Source: Fusarium oxysporum f. sp. lycopersici 4287
Taxonomy: Eukaryota > Ascomycota > Sordariomycetes > Hypocreales > Nectriaceae
Assembly: GCF_000149955.1 (NCBI RefSeq)
Contig: NC_030994.1
Location: 1,280,151 to 1,344,150 of the forward strand
Direction of reading: 5' to 3'
DNA length: 64,000 nt
A model generated the notes under the pieces. That model was not told where the DNA came from and ran no database searches. It was given only the letters and a program-made list of their open reading frames with translations. The position numbers were made by a program, and so were the translations under genes. Shown one piece after another: positions 1 to 10,799 of this stretch (positions are counted from its first letter, which is position 1; each line of letters starts with the position of its first letter).

Positions 1-484
1 TTTCAATTAACCGTAGCAGTGAATATCTTCAGAGGAATGATACGAAGCAATTTCCTGTCTGCATTCGGTAGGTAGTGTTTCCTTGCGCAATCTCAAAACG
101 GCCCATGTCCTTATCCGTGAGACGTCTTATTCATCGATACAGTCTCAATCGCATAACTGAGCATGGGCTCATTATAAGTCGAAAAGTCGAACAAAGAACG
201 AGAAGCGATATCATGCCTTTCAAAAGTCAGCTTGTGTTGCCATATTGTCTCGATACTACTTACATGGAAGACATGGTGACAGGTCAACTCAAATTCTCGA
301 TCGGGGGCGGAGCCAACTGCATAATTATTCGTACAACTTCGACTCAATGTGGGGAGATATATTACAGCTTGCGTTAAACAATTTCCTAATGAATCATTCT
401 TGTGTGTTTCGTGGTATGTCTATAGATTATCAGCCCATGACCGGGAGATGAGGCAAAGGGAGTTTAGCTTACTGGCGGCGTCGC
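1..484. other. window edge, no gene supported
   Basis: Three-prime flank of the minus-strand gene that ends at 485. Short open frames on both strands overlap each other and have no splice signals or recognisable protein. Nothing else is seen here. Confidence 0.6.
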
Positions 485-2005
485 TTAGTTGGGTAGTCGG
501 ACGGCGTAAAACCAACCCTCATCGGTCACATACCAGCGGGAGTCACCCATGTGATCAATGGTAAATCGGTTGCGCTGAGTCCAGTTCCCGTCAACTTCAC
601 GAACATAGTAGAAACGGGAGGGGTCATCGTCAGCTGGCTTGAAGTCCTGAGGCTCGTACATCTTGTTCGCATGCGCAAACTGAATCTGACGGAGCTGCTC
701 CTCGCCAGCGGTACGACCAACACCAGTGACATCAGGGACATGTTGACCACCAGGGACATTACCTGCAAAGACGGGGACCGTGCCGGGCACAGCAGCTCCA
801 CCAGCAACACCGACCGAGGGGACGCCTGCGACTTGCTGGACCTGCGGCATGAACTGCTGAGGCTGGTGGCTAGCAATGAGGACTGGCTGTTGGCCCATGT
901 TCGGCTGCTGGTAGTAGTAGGGCTGCTGCTGGACAACGTAGCTGCCTTGAACGGTAGGCTGGGGAGCCATACCACCGACGGCGGGCTGCTATAGAACTTG
1001 TCAGCATTTGCTAATAGTTGTGGTGAGATTTTGAGGAACGAGTGAAAGAAAAGGGTAGACCGCCGCCGAGTCACTGAAGTCGCGGAGGTGCACTGAACCA
1101 CTTGATTCAGGCCGACTCCACGTCGAAGCCAAAACGCAATGATAAATCAGCAAAGTGAACTTGCATAATACGTATAGCCATTCAAATAGAATGTCTTCGG
1201 CACTACAACTGTAGTGCATGCGGGAGTCGTCATTGGGACAGGAGACAAGAGAGGGGCAGTAGGGGCAACGTAAGAAAAAGAGGGTGCACAAACTTGAACA
1301 CCCGGCATAGCCCCCGACTGGGACACCAGCGAGACCATTGTCAAAGCGAGGCACATAAACGTGCTGCATAGGACCAAAGGTAGTGTCAGGAACAGGCGGC
1401 TGAAAGTTCATGCCATGAACAGGAGGCGCAGTGTTCTGATAGTCACCCATGTTTGCGGTGTTGACAGCGGGAGACTGAGGTCCGATTCCGATGTAGGTGA
1501 TTGGAGATGGGGTGAGTTGGTTTTGCCCTGCGTTGATGAAGGGAGCAGGATGAAATTGAGGGGAGAGAAATTGGTGCTGCTGAGGGGTAGGCGAGACGAA
1601 ACCAGTTGGCACTTGTTGCGCGAGGCTCTGAGTCGGGTCGGCACTGATATGCCACTGAGGCTGTGCGTTAGGGCCTAAGCCAAGCGCAGGGAAGTTCGTA
1701 GGTTGATTGCTGCCCTTCTCCTCCGGAGCAGAAGTGGTTGCTCGGGTAGCAGCAGTGGTTGTCGTAGCTCGAGCAGTGCTAGGAGCTGTAACACCGTTGA
1801 TACCAGCACTGAAGCCGCCGCTGGGGGAATTAGCAGTGGTGTAGCCCGTGATGCCCTCGTTGAAGGCGGCAGATGCAGATGTAGATGCAGAAGCAGAAGT
1901 ATCAGGCTTAGTCTGAGAGCCAAAGTGCACTTGACGAGTCTCGGGGGTCTTTGGTCGTCGAGGGATTTTTGGAGACTTGAAGGCGCCGGCACCTGCCGAG
2001 GCCAT
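485..2005 (-). CDS. Pro/Gln/Ala-rich protein of unknown function
   Basis: I do not recognise this protein. The first ATG of the long frame is at 2005; the frame stays open to 2035 but only from a TTG. The N-terminal half is low complexity: a basic stretch (KSPKIPRRPKTPE), then Ser/Thr/Ala and Gln/Pro-rich sequence. The last exon is firm: it begins at 988 after a branch-like tgctgac and tctatag acceptor and runs to the TAA at 485 (167 residues). It starts Gln/Pro/Val-rich and ends in about 70 ordered residues with many aromatics (SRFYYVREVDGNWTQ, WYVTDEGWFYAV). The middle is unresolved: the exon 1 frame continues through 1300-1160, where another frame on the same strand looks more protein-like (CAPSFSYVAPTAPLL). 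The donor lies somewhere in 1300-1160, or there is an extra intron or indel. A further 5' exon may lie at 2441-2543 (see findings). Confidence 0.6.
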
Positions 2006-3002
2006 TATCGCTTCTTTGCTTCCTAACTCGGACAATTGAGATCGGAAAATAAATCCACTTTCAGGGGTCGTGAATCAGAAGCCTCAGGATCTCGCGATAC
2101 CTTCTCCGAAGAAGGGAAAGAAGGAAAGAAGAAGCTCTCAGATAGTAGAGTCACTTCGAGAAGATATACCTCTCATGCGTACAGGGCACAAACAGCGCTC
2201 AAGGCGACAATACAGCACAAACAAAACACCCAGCGTGTTGAGTTTGGTTTTGTTTATGTTTCGATATCCTTCAATGGCATGTTTTGTGGTGACTTTGCCC
2301 TCCAGTTGGTTGTCACTGGCAGTCCAGACGCAGGCTCGGGGCCAGGTGGCCCGCAACATTGAGGGGTGTTTAATAGGGTAAAGGACCACGATAATGGAAT
2401 TGACGAAATTGATGAAAGGCAAGGAAATAAGTCTGCTCACCACTTTCTGAAGCTCCCAGTTCTGCCCATCATGGACCCAGACAGACTGCTTAGGGGCTCT
2501 ATGCAAATTGTCATAAGGGTCTTCGCATTTGGTCCATGTCCATGGATGAATATATTGGGAGTGGAGATTTATTAGGAGTCGCTGGCGTAGAAAGCTGTGA
2601 TGAGAGGCTGGGGCTTTCGAGCAATAGTGTGGCCCGGTTGCGTCGGAGTTTGGGGGTACGTATCGTATCAGAAAAGATCCCAGTAGATAGGAAGGGGTGG
2701 GGTTGGCTCGTGGGCGGGCGCCTGTACTGCAAGAGAAGAGCCAGGTACAACAGGATTTATAAAGAACGAGTGGCTAAGGAGACAAGGCGCGTATTCTCTT
2801 ACAATAGACTTATTTGTTCACTTGTGTGGACTTGCTAAACTAATCAAAGGGTTTGCTTATACTGAATGCACATGTGTACATAAAATCACACGTCCACTGC
2901 GCTATTTCATCCTCTCACTTCATTTGTAAACAATTCATCGTCACGATAGCAACTCATCCATAAGCAAGCAAGATCCATCCCTTTTCATCCCATGAATCGT
3001 TG
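2006..3002. other. intergenic, possible 5' exon of the gene at 485-2005
   Basis: This lies between the start of one minus-strand gene and the stop of the next upstream gene. On the minus strand 2543-2441 looks coding and ends at a gtgagc donor, but it needs a 1-nt shift to read through. The rest shows pyrimidine-rich sequence without clear genes. Confidence 0.4.
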
Positions 3003-4458
3003 TCAAAAAGGGCCAAACTCGTCATCATTGTTGTTCCTACTCGGACAATCGTTCTCCATAATCGCAAGCTTCGCCTCATCTAGCGCTTGTTTGGTTTTCG
3101 CTGCTCGCTGTACTTCTTCCTGGGTTCGGCTGGCGAGGAGTTCATCTACAATATCAAGCTGCAGAGATGACAGTCCGGCCCCGCCAAAGACAACTTCAGC
3201 TTGGCTCACAAGATCATCTACTTCAGGCCACCACCGGCGAAGTCGAATCTTCCAGGGCTATTCCACACAATGTTAGCAATGGTCAATAAAGGGCGCTAAT
3301 GATACTCACTCGAATAAAAACCGGGTGTTTCTTTGCTCGCACTCCTTGGAGTAGCTCTTGGTAGGTTGTTTCCTTCAACTGTGTCCACGTATGAAGACGG
3401 TCTGGTAACTTGCCGGCGGGAATATAGAAATGGGAGTTGCTTCTCAATTTGAAAACCCATGAATATCTCTCACTTTCAGGTTTCTCTACCAGCACCAAGT
3501 CATGCAGCTGGCGAAGTAAGCCTTGGGCTTTCTTTCGCTGTGCTTCATCTCCGTGATTCCAACCAGCCTCGAGTTTATGTTTGAAGACGTTGATAGTATG
3601 TTGACTCTGTTCACTGTCAGGAGGAAACTTGGTTTTCATTCGCGAAAGCATTCCCTTCATGCTGACATCGCTGGGTAGATTGACACACTGGTAAGTAATC
3701 TTACCGTCGACCCTTAAGTCGAGGACTTTGACCTGGTAGTAACCTGGTAGTTGTTCTTTGCCAACAGCCAGGCGAGTTTGGGCTATCATAGTGACCAAAT
3801 GAGTGAGTTGAAAGCGTGCTCGCACGTCATCCCATCTTGCTGGCTCCCGGCCTGGGTCGTAAGCGTTGGGCTCCCACAGCTTCTGGCATGTCTCTTTAAC
3901 CTCTTCTTCAATTAAGTGCTGCAGTTTTGTTAGAAAGCTCTTGTCTCTCTCGACCTTGGTGAGGTACGCAGCTTCCAGTTCAAGGCGTCGTCTCTGGAGG
4001 TTATCTGCTATCTCCTGCTTTTCTGCAGGTAGAGGTGTCATTATGTCGAAGGGTACAAACCACATTCGGTCGAAACCATCAAACATGTTCATCCCTCTGT
4101 CCGCAACCTCGAAGCCAGCCCATGGTGGGCTCCAGAAAGCTGTCAGATTAATTTGACCTTTGACATGGACGATCTGAGCCCTTGCTCTCCAGTGATCAAG
4201 GCGGTACTGTATCATGGTCTCTTTGAACTCCCTCAGGCTCGCATCCGCGATGCCTTGTTTGGAGGTTCGTGCTTTCCGGGGCTGCTTGGGTGCCTTGCTT
4301 GATGAAGCCGCATTTGTGCCGTCCTGGGGATTGTCAGTAGCAGTGAAGGGGTCGTCGGTCAGCGCTGGAGATGGACGATCGTCGCGAGTATGCTCTTCGA
4401 CAGCATCTAGATAGATCTGGAATGCCCCTTGGCCGTTGCCAAAATCGTGTGATTCCAT
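3003..4458 (-). CDS. hypothetical protein, 467 aa, two exons
   Basis: Exon 1 is 4458-3310 (383 codons) and exon 2 is 3257-3003. The intron (3309-3258, 52 nt) has a gtgagtatc donor, a ttgctaac branch point and an aatag acceptor, and the frame is kept across it (FIR joined to PWKIRLRRWW). I do not recognise the family. Residues 1-65 are acidic and Ser/Pro-rich; a basic patch (KAPKQPRKARTSK) follows. The middle holds a Trp/Phe-rich segment (FWSPPWAGFEVADRG) and a charged helical stretch rich in Glu/Lys/Leu. The C-terminus is helical, ends in an Asn/Asp/Glu-rich tail and has no transmembrane segment. It looks like a soluble, perhaps nuclear, lineage-restricted protein; function unknown. The start is the first ATG of the frame. 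Confidence 0.8.
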
Positions 4459-5039
4459 GTTGAGTGGCGTGTGACGTGGGAAAGGTCAAGCCATCTCAGC
4501 TTATGTGATGCGGATGAAGATGGAAAGTTGGGGATGCGGTAGAATCTTTTGCTGTGAACGTGTGTTTGTGGTAAACAAATGGTGAAGTGGTAGGTGCCTC
4601 TTCCTTGTGTAGACTCTTAAGCAACCGATCTCGGCCAGTGCTAACACTGTCAGGGGGGCACTGATTCCATGGATCAAAGCATAGGCTGCCATGAACATCC
4701 ATTGGCTAACTGAACTTAACTTACAGTACTATTCAAACATTTTAATCATTAATGACCAGACGCCCAGCCCCTATCACAATCGTCTAATGCTCGCTGACCG
4801 AACCTCATGTAATGTACACTTGCCCATGGGAGGGGAGATGTCCGTTACAATCCATATGCTACCAAACTCCTAGTCTCGCCCATATCATATACAACGGGGA
4901 ATCCCTTCTCTTCCCGTACTTCATCCTCCAGCTCGCCTCTCTTCGTTCATTTTTTCGTCGGTGCCGCGTGCCCACTAAGGCACGATTATAACGAGTCGAT
5001 CAATTGACGACAACGGTGAATAGGTGTATCATAATGGTA
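4459..5039. other. intergenic: promoter of the 467-aa gene and 3' end of tim23
   Basis: About 580 nt between two minus-strand genes. It must hold the upstream region of the gene starting at 4458 and the terminator of tim23. A TATA-like AT-rich stretch lies near 4735-4755. No coding sequence is supported. Confidence 0.5.
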
Positions 5040-5811
5040 TTACAGAGTAAGCTCGTCAGAGACCGCAGGAGCGGGCTCTGGGATAGGGAAGAAAGATCGT
5101 CGCACAATCTTGAAAGCAATTAGCAGCTGAACAGAGTATGAAACATGGAGTAGCACTTACAGCCCAAGCACCAGCGACGGAAGCCACAATACCACCAGAG
5201 ATGGCCATGGGTCGAAGTCCACGGGTGCTCTTGAAGAGCATACCACTCAGCGCACCAGCGAGGACAGTGTTTCCGGCATCATGCTTTCCGCGGACAGATC
5301 CAATCAATGAGTTGATGCAGTTGTAGATAATAGCGACGACACCCAGCGAGTTACCCAGGAAAGGTCCTCGTCGAGTAACCGAGTTGAGAACAGCGTTCAA
5401 TCGAAGCTTGGGAGGCTGACCGGCCGACCTTCTGAGACCCTCCTGCAGACCCCAAGCACCTCCAATTCCCAGACCAGCAAGGTATGTGATTCCAGTACCG
5501 TAGCACAAGTCGTCTGTGAAGCCTCGCGAGGGCAGGACTGATTGGCCACCAGGCAACTCGGACAGGGCTGAATCCTCGAGGGAAATATATTCAAGTGTAT
5601 CTCTGTTGAGGCCGGCGAGGGGATGTAATTGCGAGGGGTCGGCAAAGGCAGAGCTCTGAAGAAAAGACTCGACGCCCTGACCTTCCGTGGGGTCGTAGGC
5701 GTAATGCGCGGGTTCTTGTGTCGTGGGTTGTTGGTGCGACTGAGACTGCGACTGTTGCTGCTGGTGGGCGGGCTTATTGCCGCTGGTGAAAGCGTTCCAG
5801 AGAGAAGACAT
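5040..5811 (-). CDS. tim23: mitochondrial inner membrane translocase subunit Tim23
   Basis: Channel-forming subunit of the TIM23 complex, which imports presequence proteins across the inner mitochondrial membrane. Exon 1 is 5811-5161 (217 codons); a 52-nt intron (5160-5109, gtaagt to ttcaag) leads to a short last exon, 5108-5040, encoding 22 residues (IVRRSFFPIPEPAPAVSDEL and two more). Total 239 residues, close to the yeast protein (222). Residues 1-60 are Gln/Ser-rich, followed by the intermembrane-space part with HPLAGLNRDTLEYISLED. The C-terminal half carries the four hydrophobic spans of the Tim17/22/23 family, including GITYLAGLGIGGAWGLQEG and the GALSGMLFKSTRGLRPM signature loop. The start ATG at 5811 gives the expected N-terminus. 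A CACGTG box lies about 200 nt upstream. Confidence 0.95.
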
Positions 5812-6013
5812 TATGGGCGATGACGGGCGAGGAGACGAGGAGAGGGTGGGCGAGATGTAGATTCGGGTGGATTAATCGGCCTTGACAAAAGTCGCACGTC
5901 AATGAGAGTCTTGTCCGAATCTCGGGCAAATCTGAAGGCTTCCTCCGGTTTAGATTTTTTTTGGCTCCACTTCTGCCCGTTCGCCCATCGAGATTCCTCC
6001 AGATTCTCTCTGT

Positions 6014-6019
6014 CACGTG
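6014..6019. promoter_or_regulatory. CACGTG E-box upstream of tim23
   Basis: Perfect palindromic CACGTG about 203 nt upstream of the tim23 ATG. This is the core motif bound by Cbf1-type bHLH factors, and a cbf1 gene lies in this same window. Binding is inference; one such hexamer is expected by chance in about 4 kb. Confidence 0.35.
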
Positions 6020-8261
6020 CTATCACGGCCTTGAAACCCGGAGGTTACTGACGACGGGGAGACATTACAGCGAGGTAAAATGTTTAGTGATGTTTATTGA
6101 TGAGGTATTCTCTATCGGTGTTACTGTAGACATCTGTTTATAAACCTGTGCGCCGTCGTGACGCACTGCAACATAATCTGAGACAATACAACGACTTGCT
6201 ATACTCGAAAATCTGGTTGACGCAAATTTGGTACGAGCAAATAGCAACGCTGTGCTCAGAGTTTGCATGTCATGACTCTTTAAATATGCAGTCTAGCCTG
6301 TATCATGAGAAATCGTGCGGTGCGTTGAATTGCACTGCAAATTTGCCTGCTCGTAGCCACTGAAAAGTTTGCAGCAAACTTTTGGTTGTCCAGCCGCTTT
6401 CTGAGTTTCTCGAGACAACAGATTCTGCAGTCATGATCACTAGCGGAGAACGGCGATTACGGTGTTTCTCTCAGCAGGCACTGAAATTTTCCGCACAGGA
6501 GATGCACGAGCGGTACGGCTTCATTCTGAGGCTAGCTCAACGAGTAGGCAGTCCGCACGCGCACGCGCAGTCTACGAGCTTACGATATTAAAGATTTAGG
6601 AATTCGATGGCATGTCGAGATCACCCCACAGTCAAGAACCTCTGATGACGTTCATGGCTGATTAGGAAGAGCGATCACGTTGCTATAGGAGGCCGGGAAC
6701 GGAAAACCAGATATCGACAAATCTGACTCTCAGCAAGCCGCTTTCGCGGAGCCGCCATAAAGTAAAAATTCACATGACGGTGAAGTTCTACCGAACTGAT
6801 GTGAAGAGAAAAGGAAAAAGAATTGAAAGAATGGGAGAGGATTGGCTTTTTATACTGCCAACTTTTCTTGAGTGATCACGCTAACCCGAACGTGGCCGAA
6901 GTATCGGTGCGTGCCACTGCTGGCACTGCAAGGATTTTTGTCCGAGGGGTTACATAAAATTTCAGAGGGTGGAGCTTCAAATGGACTCTTTTGGCGGGTC
7001 GAAAACCTTTTGTTTGGCTGTATCGTGGGCTTTAGAGTTCTCTATCAACTCTTGGGTTTAGTATCACCGATATACCCAGTAAACGCCAAAGCAAATCTCG
7101 GCTTCTCACATGAGATCCCTTTTCAATGGTCAACCGGGAAGGTCAAGCAATCCACTGCATATCTACGGATGCAAAACTACGTAATGCCAATAATAATGCT
7201 GTCGAACAGCAGGACTGAGACTCCTCCTGTACAATTGACAGCATCCTGCCCTCAAGGAGCAAGGAAATATCTTACCCTAAACTTAGGTACTAAAAATAAG
7301 TTTATAAAGATTTCCTAAATCTATACTAAATTTACTTCTCTCTTGATACTAAATTTACCTGGGTATTTATATCACTTAAACAAGAGGTCCTAAGTTTTCT
7401 TGTCTCCCCTTGCTTGCTCGCAGAGACCCTCTTGTGCGCAAGGAACCAAATCACCAAAACGTCTCAACTCTTTTGTTCCTCATCATTCGGAATACATAAC
7501 TACACGTCGCTGAAACCGCAGGAGTATGATCGATGTTGAGGTTGCACATGAAAGCGAATGCCACGGAAACCCAGCACGAGTCTGCAGGGTAGTCCGGGAC
7601 CTCAACGATATTGGTCACCCAAAAAAAAAAACAGTTCAAAGGAGTAGCAGCTTGCTGTTAACACTGATCTGTGGAACTTATGAGCAATAAAATGATAGAC
7701 TATGTGTTCCTTGAGGACCTACTAATGGTGAGAACCCAATATGATTTGTGAGAATACTATCACCGAAGCGGCAATGAAGAGGCAGAGTCGCCAAGAGAAG
7801 TAAGTAGACCATATTAATCTCGTGTAACGGGTGGTGCGGATATCCGATGTTGCTCATGTGCCATTGAACTGTCATTGAACCATTTTGTGAGAATGATATC
7901 TTGGTAGAGGATGTTGGGTTGATCTACAAATACTGAAAGTTAAAAATCTATACGGCTTATGTAGACAAATTAGAAGGAACGATAAAGGAACGCGGAGCAG
8001 TCTCTAAGTTCGATGATAATAATGTTTTTTGACTTTTCATCGCTACTTGCCGATATTTCCCCTCGCCCTCAAACTCCATTAGGAAAAGGAGTTCGTTTTG
8101 TGTTGAGATACTGGCGACTTTATGAATGCAAAGTAGACTTATATCTTCATGTTATGAGCAAACTTAACCCCTGAGAGGTGAGTCGATCTAAAATCTGAAT
8201 AAACTTCGCATGTTCCCAACTCCATCCTGATAGCAACCCAATCCTGATGCTAGTTTTTATT

Positions 8262-8300
8262 TTTGATTCCTTTTCCTTTTCCTTTTCCTTTTCCTTTTTT
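8262..8300. repeat. (TTTTCC)n microsatellite
   Basis: About five consecutive TTTTCC units ending in a T run, in the 3' flank of the PQ-loop gene. The Pro/Phe frame it produces is an artefact. Confidence 0.85.
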
Positions 8301-8454
8301 TTCTCTCTCTTCTCATCCAACAGTAAACGCCTGCCATTGTTCGATCCTATATGTGCCCCAACCAGTCAGGGGAGATATGAGAACAAATGAAAATAAAAAG
8401 CAAAACAAAAAACTGTCATATCAGGCGCGAGCCTTTCAAAAGATAGAATTTAGA

Positions 8455-9724
8455 TCATGGGTGGTAGACAGAGTCGCCTCTCTGGAGTAGAGGACGCTGG
8501 TCCCAGTTGTCCTCGTTGAGACTCTCATCGTCATCGTACTCATCTTCCTCGGTGACGTTGTCGTTGATTCGTCGACGAGTGGGCGTAGCAGTGCTCTCTG
8601 GCTTGCTGTACATGAAGTACTGAGCAAAGACACCCAAGTCGAGGAACAGAGTAACGAGACTGCCAGCGAGCCAGCTCAGGTTGACGAGGATGTATTTGCC
8701 GTAAATATGACGGGCCTCACCAGGGCGGCATTCATCGTGCTTGCACTTAGGTTCGTAGGCGAAGATGGACAAGACATAAGTGATGTTTCCGAGACATGCA
8801 AAAAGGAAGAAGAGCATGCTCAGTCCGTCGGTCGTCTTGCGCCTCCAGTTCAGGATGAGCTGAGGGAGACGAGAAGCGATGTATGCGACGGTGCAGAGAT
8901 ATCCAAAGATCTGACCCGAAAGACTGAAGTGAAGGCTATCCTCGCCTCCAGCATTATTGTCGCCATGCTTGTCGCCAGTAGAAGCCTTCTGACCCAAGAA
9001 CCAGCCAACGACACCAGCTGCGATGACCATCAAGACGACGATGGTGTTCCAGACCACAGTCTGAAGGATAGTAGGGGTTTGAGGAGTAGCGTCTTCGGCG
9101 ATGTGAGGAACAGCCGGTGACAGGCCAGACCAGTCTGAGCCGCGGCGCTCCTCATGACGATCGTGAGCGATCAGACCAGTGCGCTCGTTGGGTTCACCAG
9201 GGGCCGGGGTGTTCGGCTTCGCAGCAGGGGTCGGGGCATCGCGCCATGTAAAACCACGATAGTAGAAGCACTGGCCCAGGAGGACGATATCAGCGATCGT
9301 GTAATAGATGGCGAGGATGATCTATAGAAGCAATTGTCTTAGTTTTCGGTCCTCAAAACGGGTTGATAAATGCTGAGCGTGAAGCGTACCATGGTCGGTA
9401 GAACGCCCTGAAGGACGGCACCCAGAATGTTGAAAACATCGCCAAGGAGCCAGACAATGATGAATTGGATCGAGAGGGCATCAGCACTGCTGCGCTGGAA
9501 ATTTTGAATGATTTGAGGAGAGAACACGACAACTATTTATTTGCGATTAGTGTTGTTCCGAGGCTGAGACCAGTCATAGCGACATACCCCAGCAGGCAAT
9601 AGAAATAGAACTTTGGAGAATTTAGTATGTGACGTCTTTAAAGAATGTCAGAATTAGAGACATACCCGCAAATGCCCGAGATCGCCTCAACGTCAAGGTT
9701 CAGATTCGCAGTTGGCGGAGTCAT
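8455..9724 (-). CDS. PQ-loop vacuolar amino-acid transporter (Ypq1-like)
   Basis: Seven-span PQ-loop protein; the family's fungal members (Ypq1-3) and animal PQLC2 move cationic amino acids across the vacuole/lysosome membrane. Four exons: 9724-9666, 9610-9588 (only 23 nt), 9532-9390 and 9321-8455, joined by gtatgt or gtacgc donors and ag acceptors with every frame kept; total 363 residues. The first PQ-loop repeat contains FSPQIIQNFQRSSADALS, the second SRLPQLILNWRRKTTDGLS; both hold the diagnostic Pro-Gln pair. Between the repeats lies a hydrophilic loop of about 90 residues rich in Pro, Arg and Glu. The tail is acidic (TEEDEYDDDESLNEDN) and ends DSVYHP. The transported substrate is inferred from family. 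The first ATG at 9724 gives the usual short N-terminus before span 1. Confidence 0.9.
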
Positions 9725-10799
9725 GATGGAGGTTGAACCCTGGGCGAAAGGTGGCAGAGTGCAGCGCTGACCCCAGCTCGTAGCGATACCGTTTGGGTGA
9801 TCAATATAAATCGAATCGTGATATTATCGCATTCGTTAAAATGAAGAAAAATCGATTCGTTAGGGGGTAATCGCTGATGGTGATAGTCTAGGCGTCGCGA
9901 GGCAAAAAGTCACAGGGAGAGACAAAAGGGTCGTGGCATGAAGAATGAAGAATGAGATTGACAGACTTTTTTTGGTCAATGATTGCGAAGCCAGACATGG
10001 TCCCGTGCCCCCCCCCCCCCCCACAGAACAAGACGTCACTGTATCAAAGCAAGATTAGGAATGGATTGCGGGGGAGATGCGCTAGAATGCCCTGAGCTGA
10101 GCTTGGCTTATGCTAGGATACTCCCGGGGTCCGACCTCGGCACAGCGAGGAAGTTAAGCTGTAGATCAAGTTCGGATTCGTGAACAGCCAATGCCAGCTG
10201 AACTATGAGAACGCCATGTAAATATAACCAATTGAAGTGGTTCAATATAGTCAGGGGCTGTTCTGAATGCAAGATCGTGGATCGCAGATATTGCTTCGTC
10301 TATCTGATAATGTACAAATGAGGTCATGATCGCAGTGATGAAACACCAAAAAAATATGATATCCATGGACCCAATGAATCTCAATGAGATCCTCTCTCTG
10401 CAGGCCAATCATGACAAGCCCTGACTCATCAGAACTCCATCCCGCTGGGTACATGGCCGCATTCGCCGCAATATTGTGCAAATCGCCCGCGAGTTTCTCA
10501 CCGCTAGCCCCAGAATGAACAGGAAACAGAACGGAGACCTCGGACTTGAAGCCGATTAGTACTGCTCACTCATTGCCTCGCGTTGATCATAGAAAGTCTC
10601 CTCTTTGTGCCTGATAACCAAACCTCAACATCAACACTGGAAAGGAGTTGTCTCATATTCTGATTATAAATCCAGCAGAAGAAAATCTAGGCCCTCAATC
10701 TAGCATCGAGTGTCGACTATTTCTGACCCCACTATCTCCAACCTCATATCAAGAGCATTACAAATACAAATCCCAGCACCTTTGAAACAACAACACTCA
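9725..10799. other. divergent promoter region with C16 tract
   Basis: About 1.07 kb separates the starts of the minus-strand PQ-loop gene and the plus-strand Npy1 gene, so it should hold both promoters. An uninterrupted run of 16 C lies at 10007-10022. The frame of the right-hand gene is open from a GTG at 10710, but the first ATG is 10800. No other gene is seen. Confidence 0.6.

Larger units (their letters stand above)
5812..8454. other. 2.6 kb intergenic with AT-rich island
   Basis: Contains the tim23 promoter at its left end and the 3' flank of the PQ-loop gene at its right. A compositional shift to AT-rich sequence is visible at about 7265-7385, with two near-copies of atactaaatttac. A TTTTCC microsatellite lies near 8262-8300. 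Several open frames of 60-148 codons occur, but none has a recognisable domain, so I call no gene. Confidence 0.45.

Noticed and set aside
6872..7318. 148-codon plus-strand frame in the tim23 to PQ-loop gap
   Set aside because: No domain, no codon bias, passes into an AT-rich non-coding stretch.
10040..10185. Segment with gttcggattcg and other tRNA/5S-like bits
   Set aside because: No foldable cloverleaf, no proper A and B boxes at the right spacing, no downstream T-run terminator.
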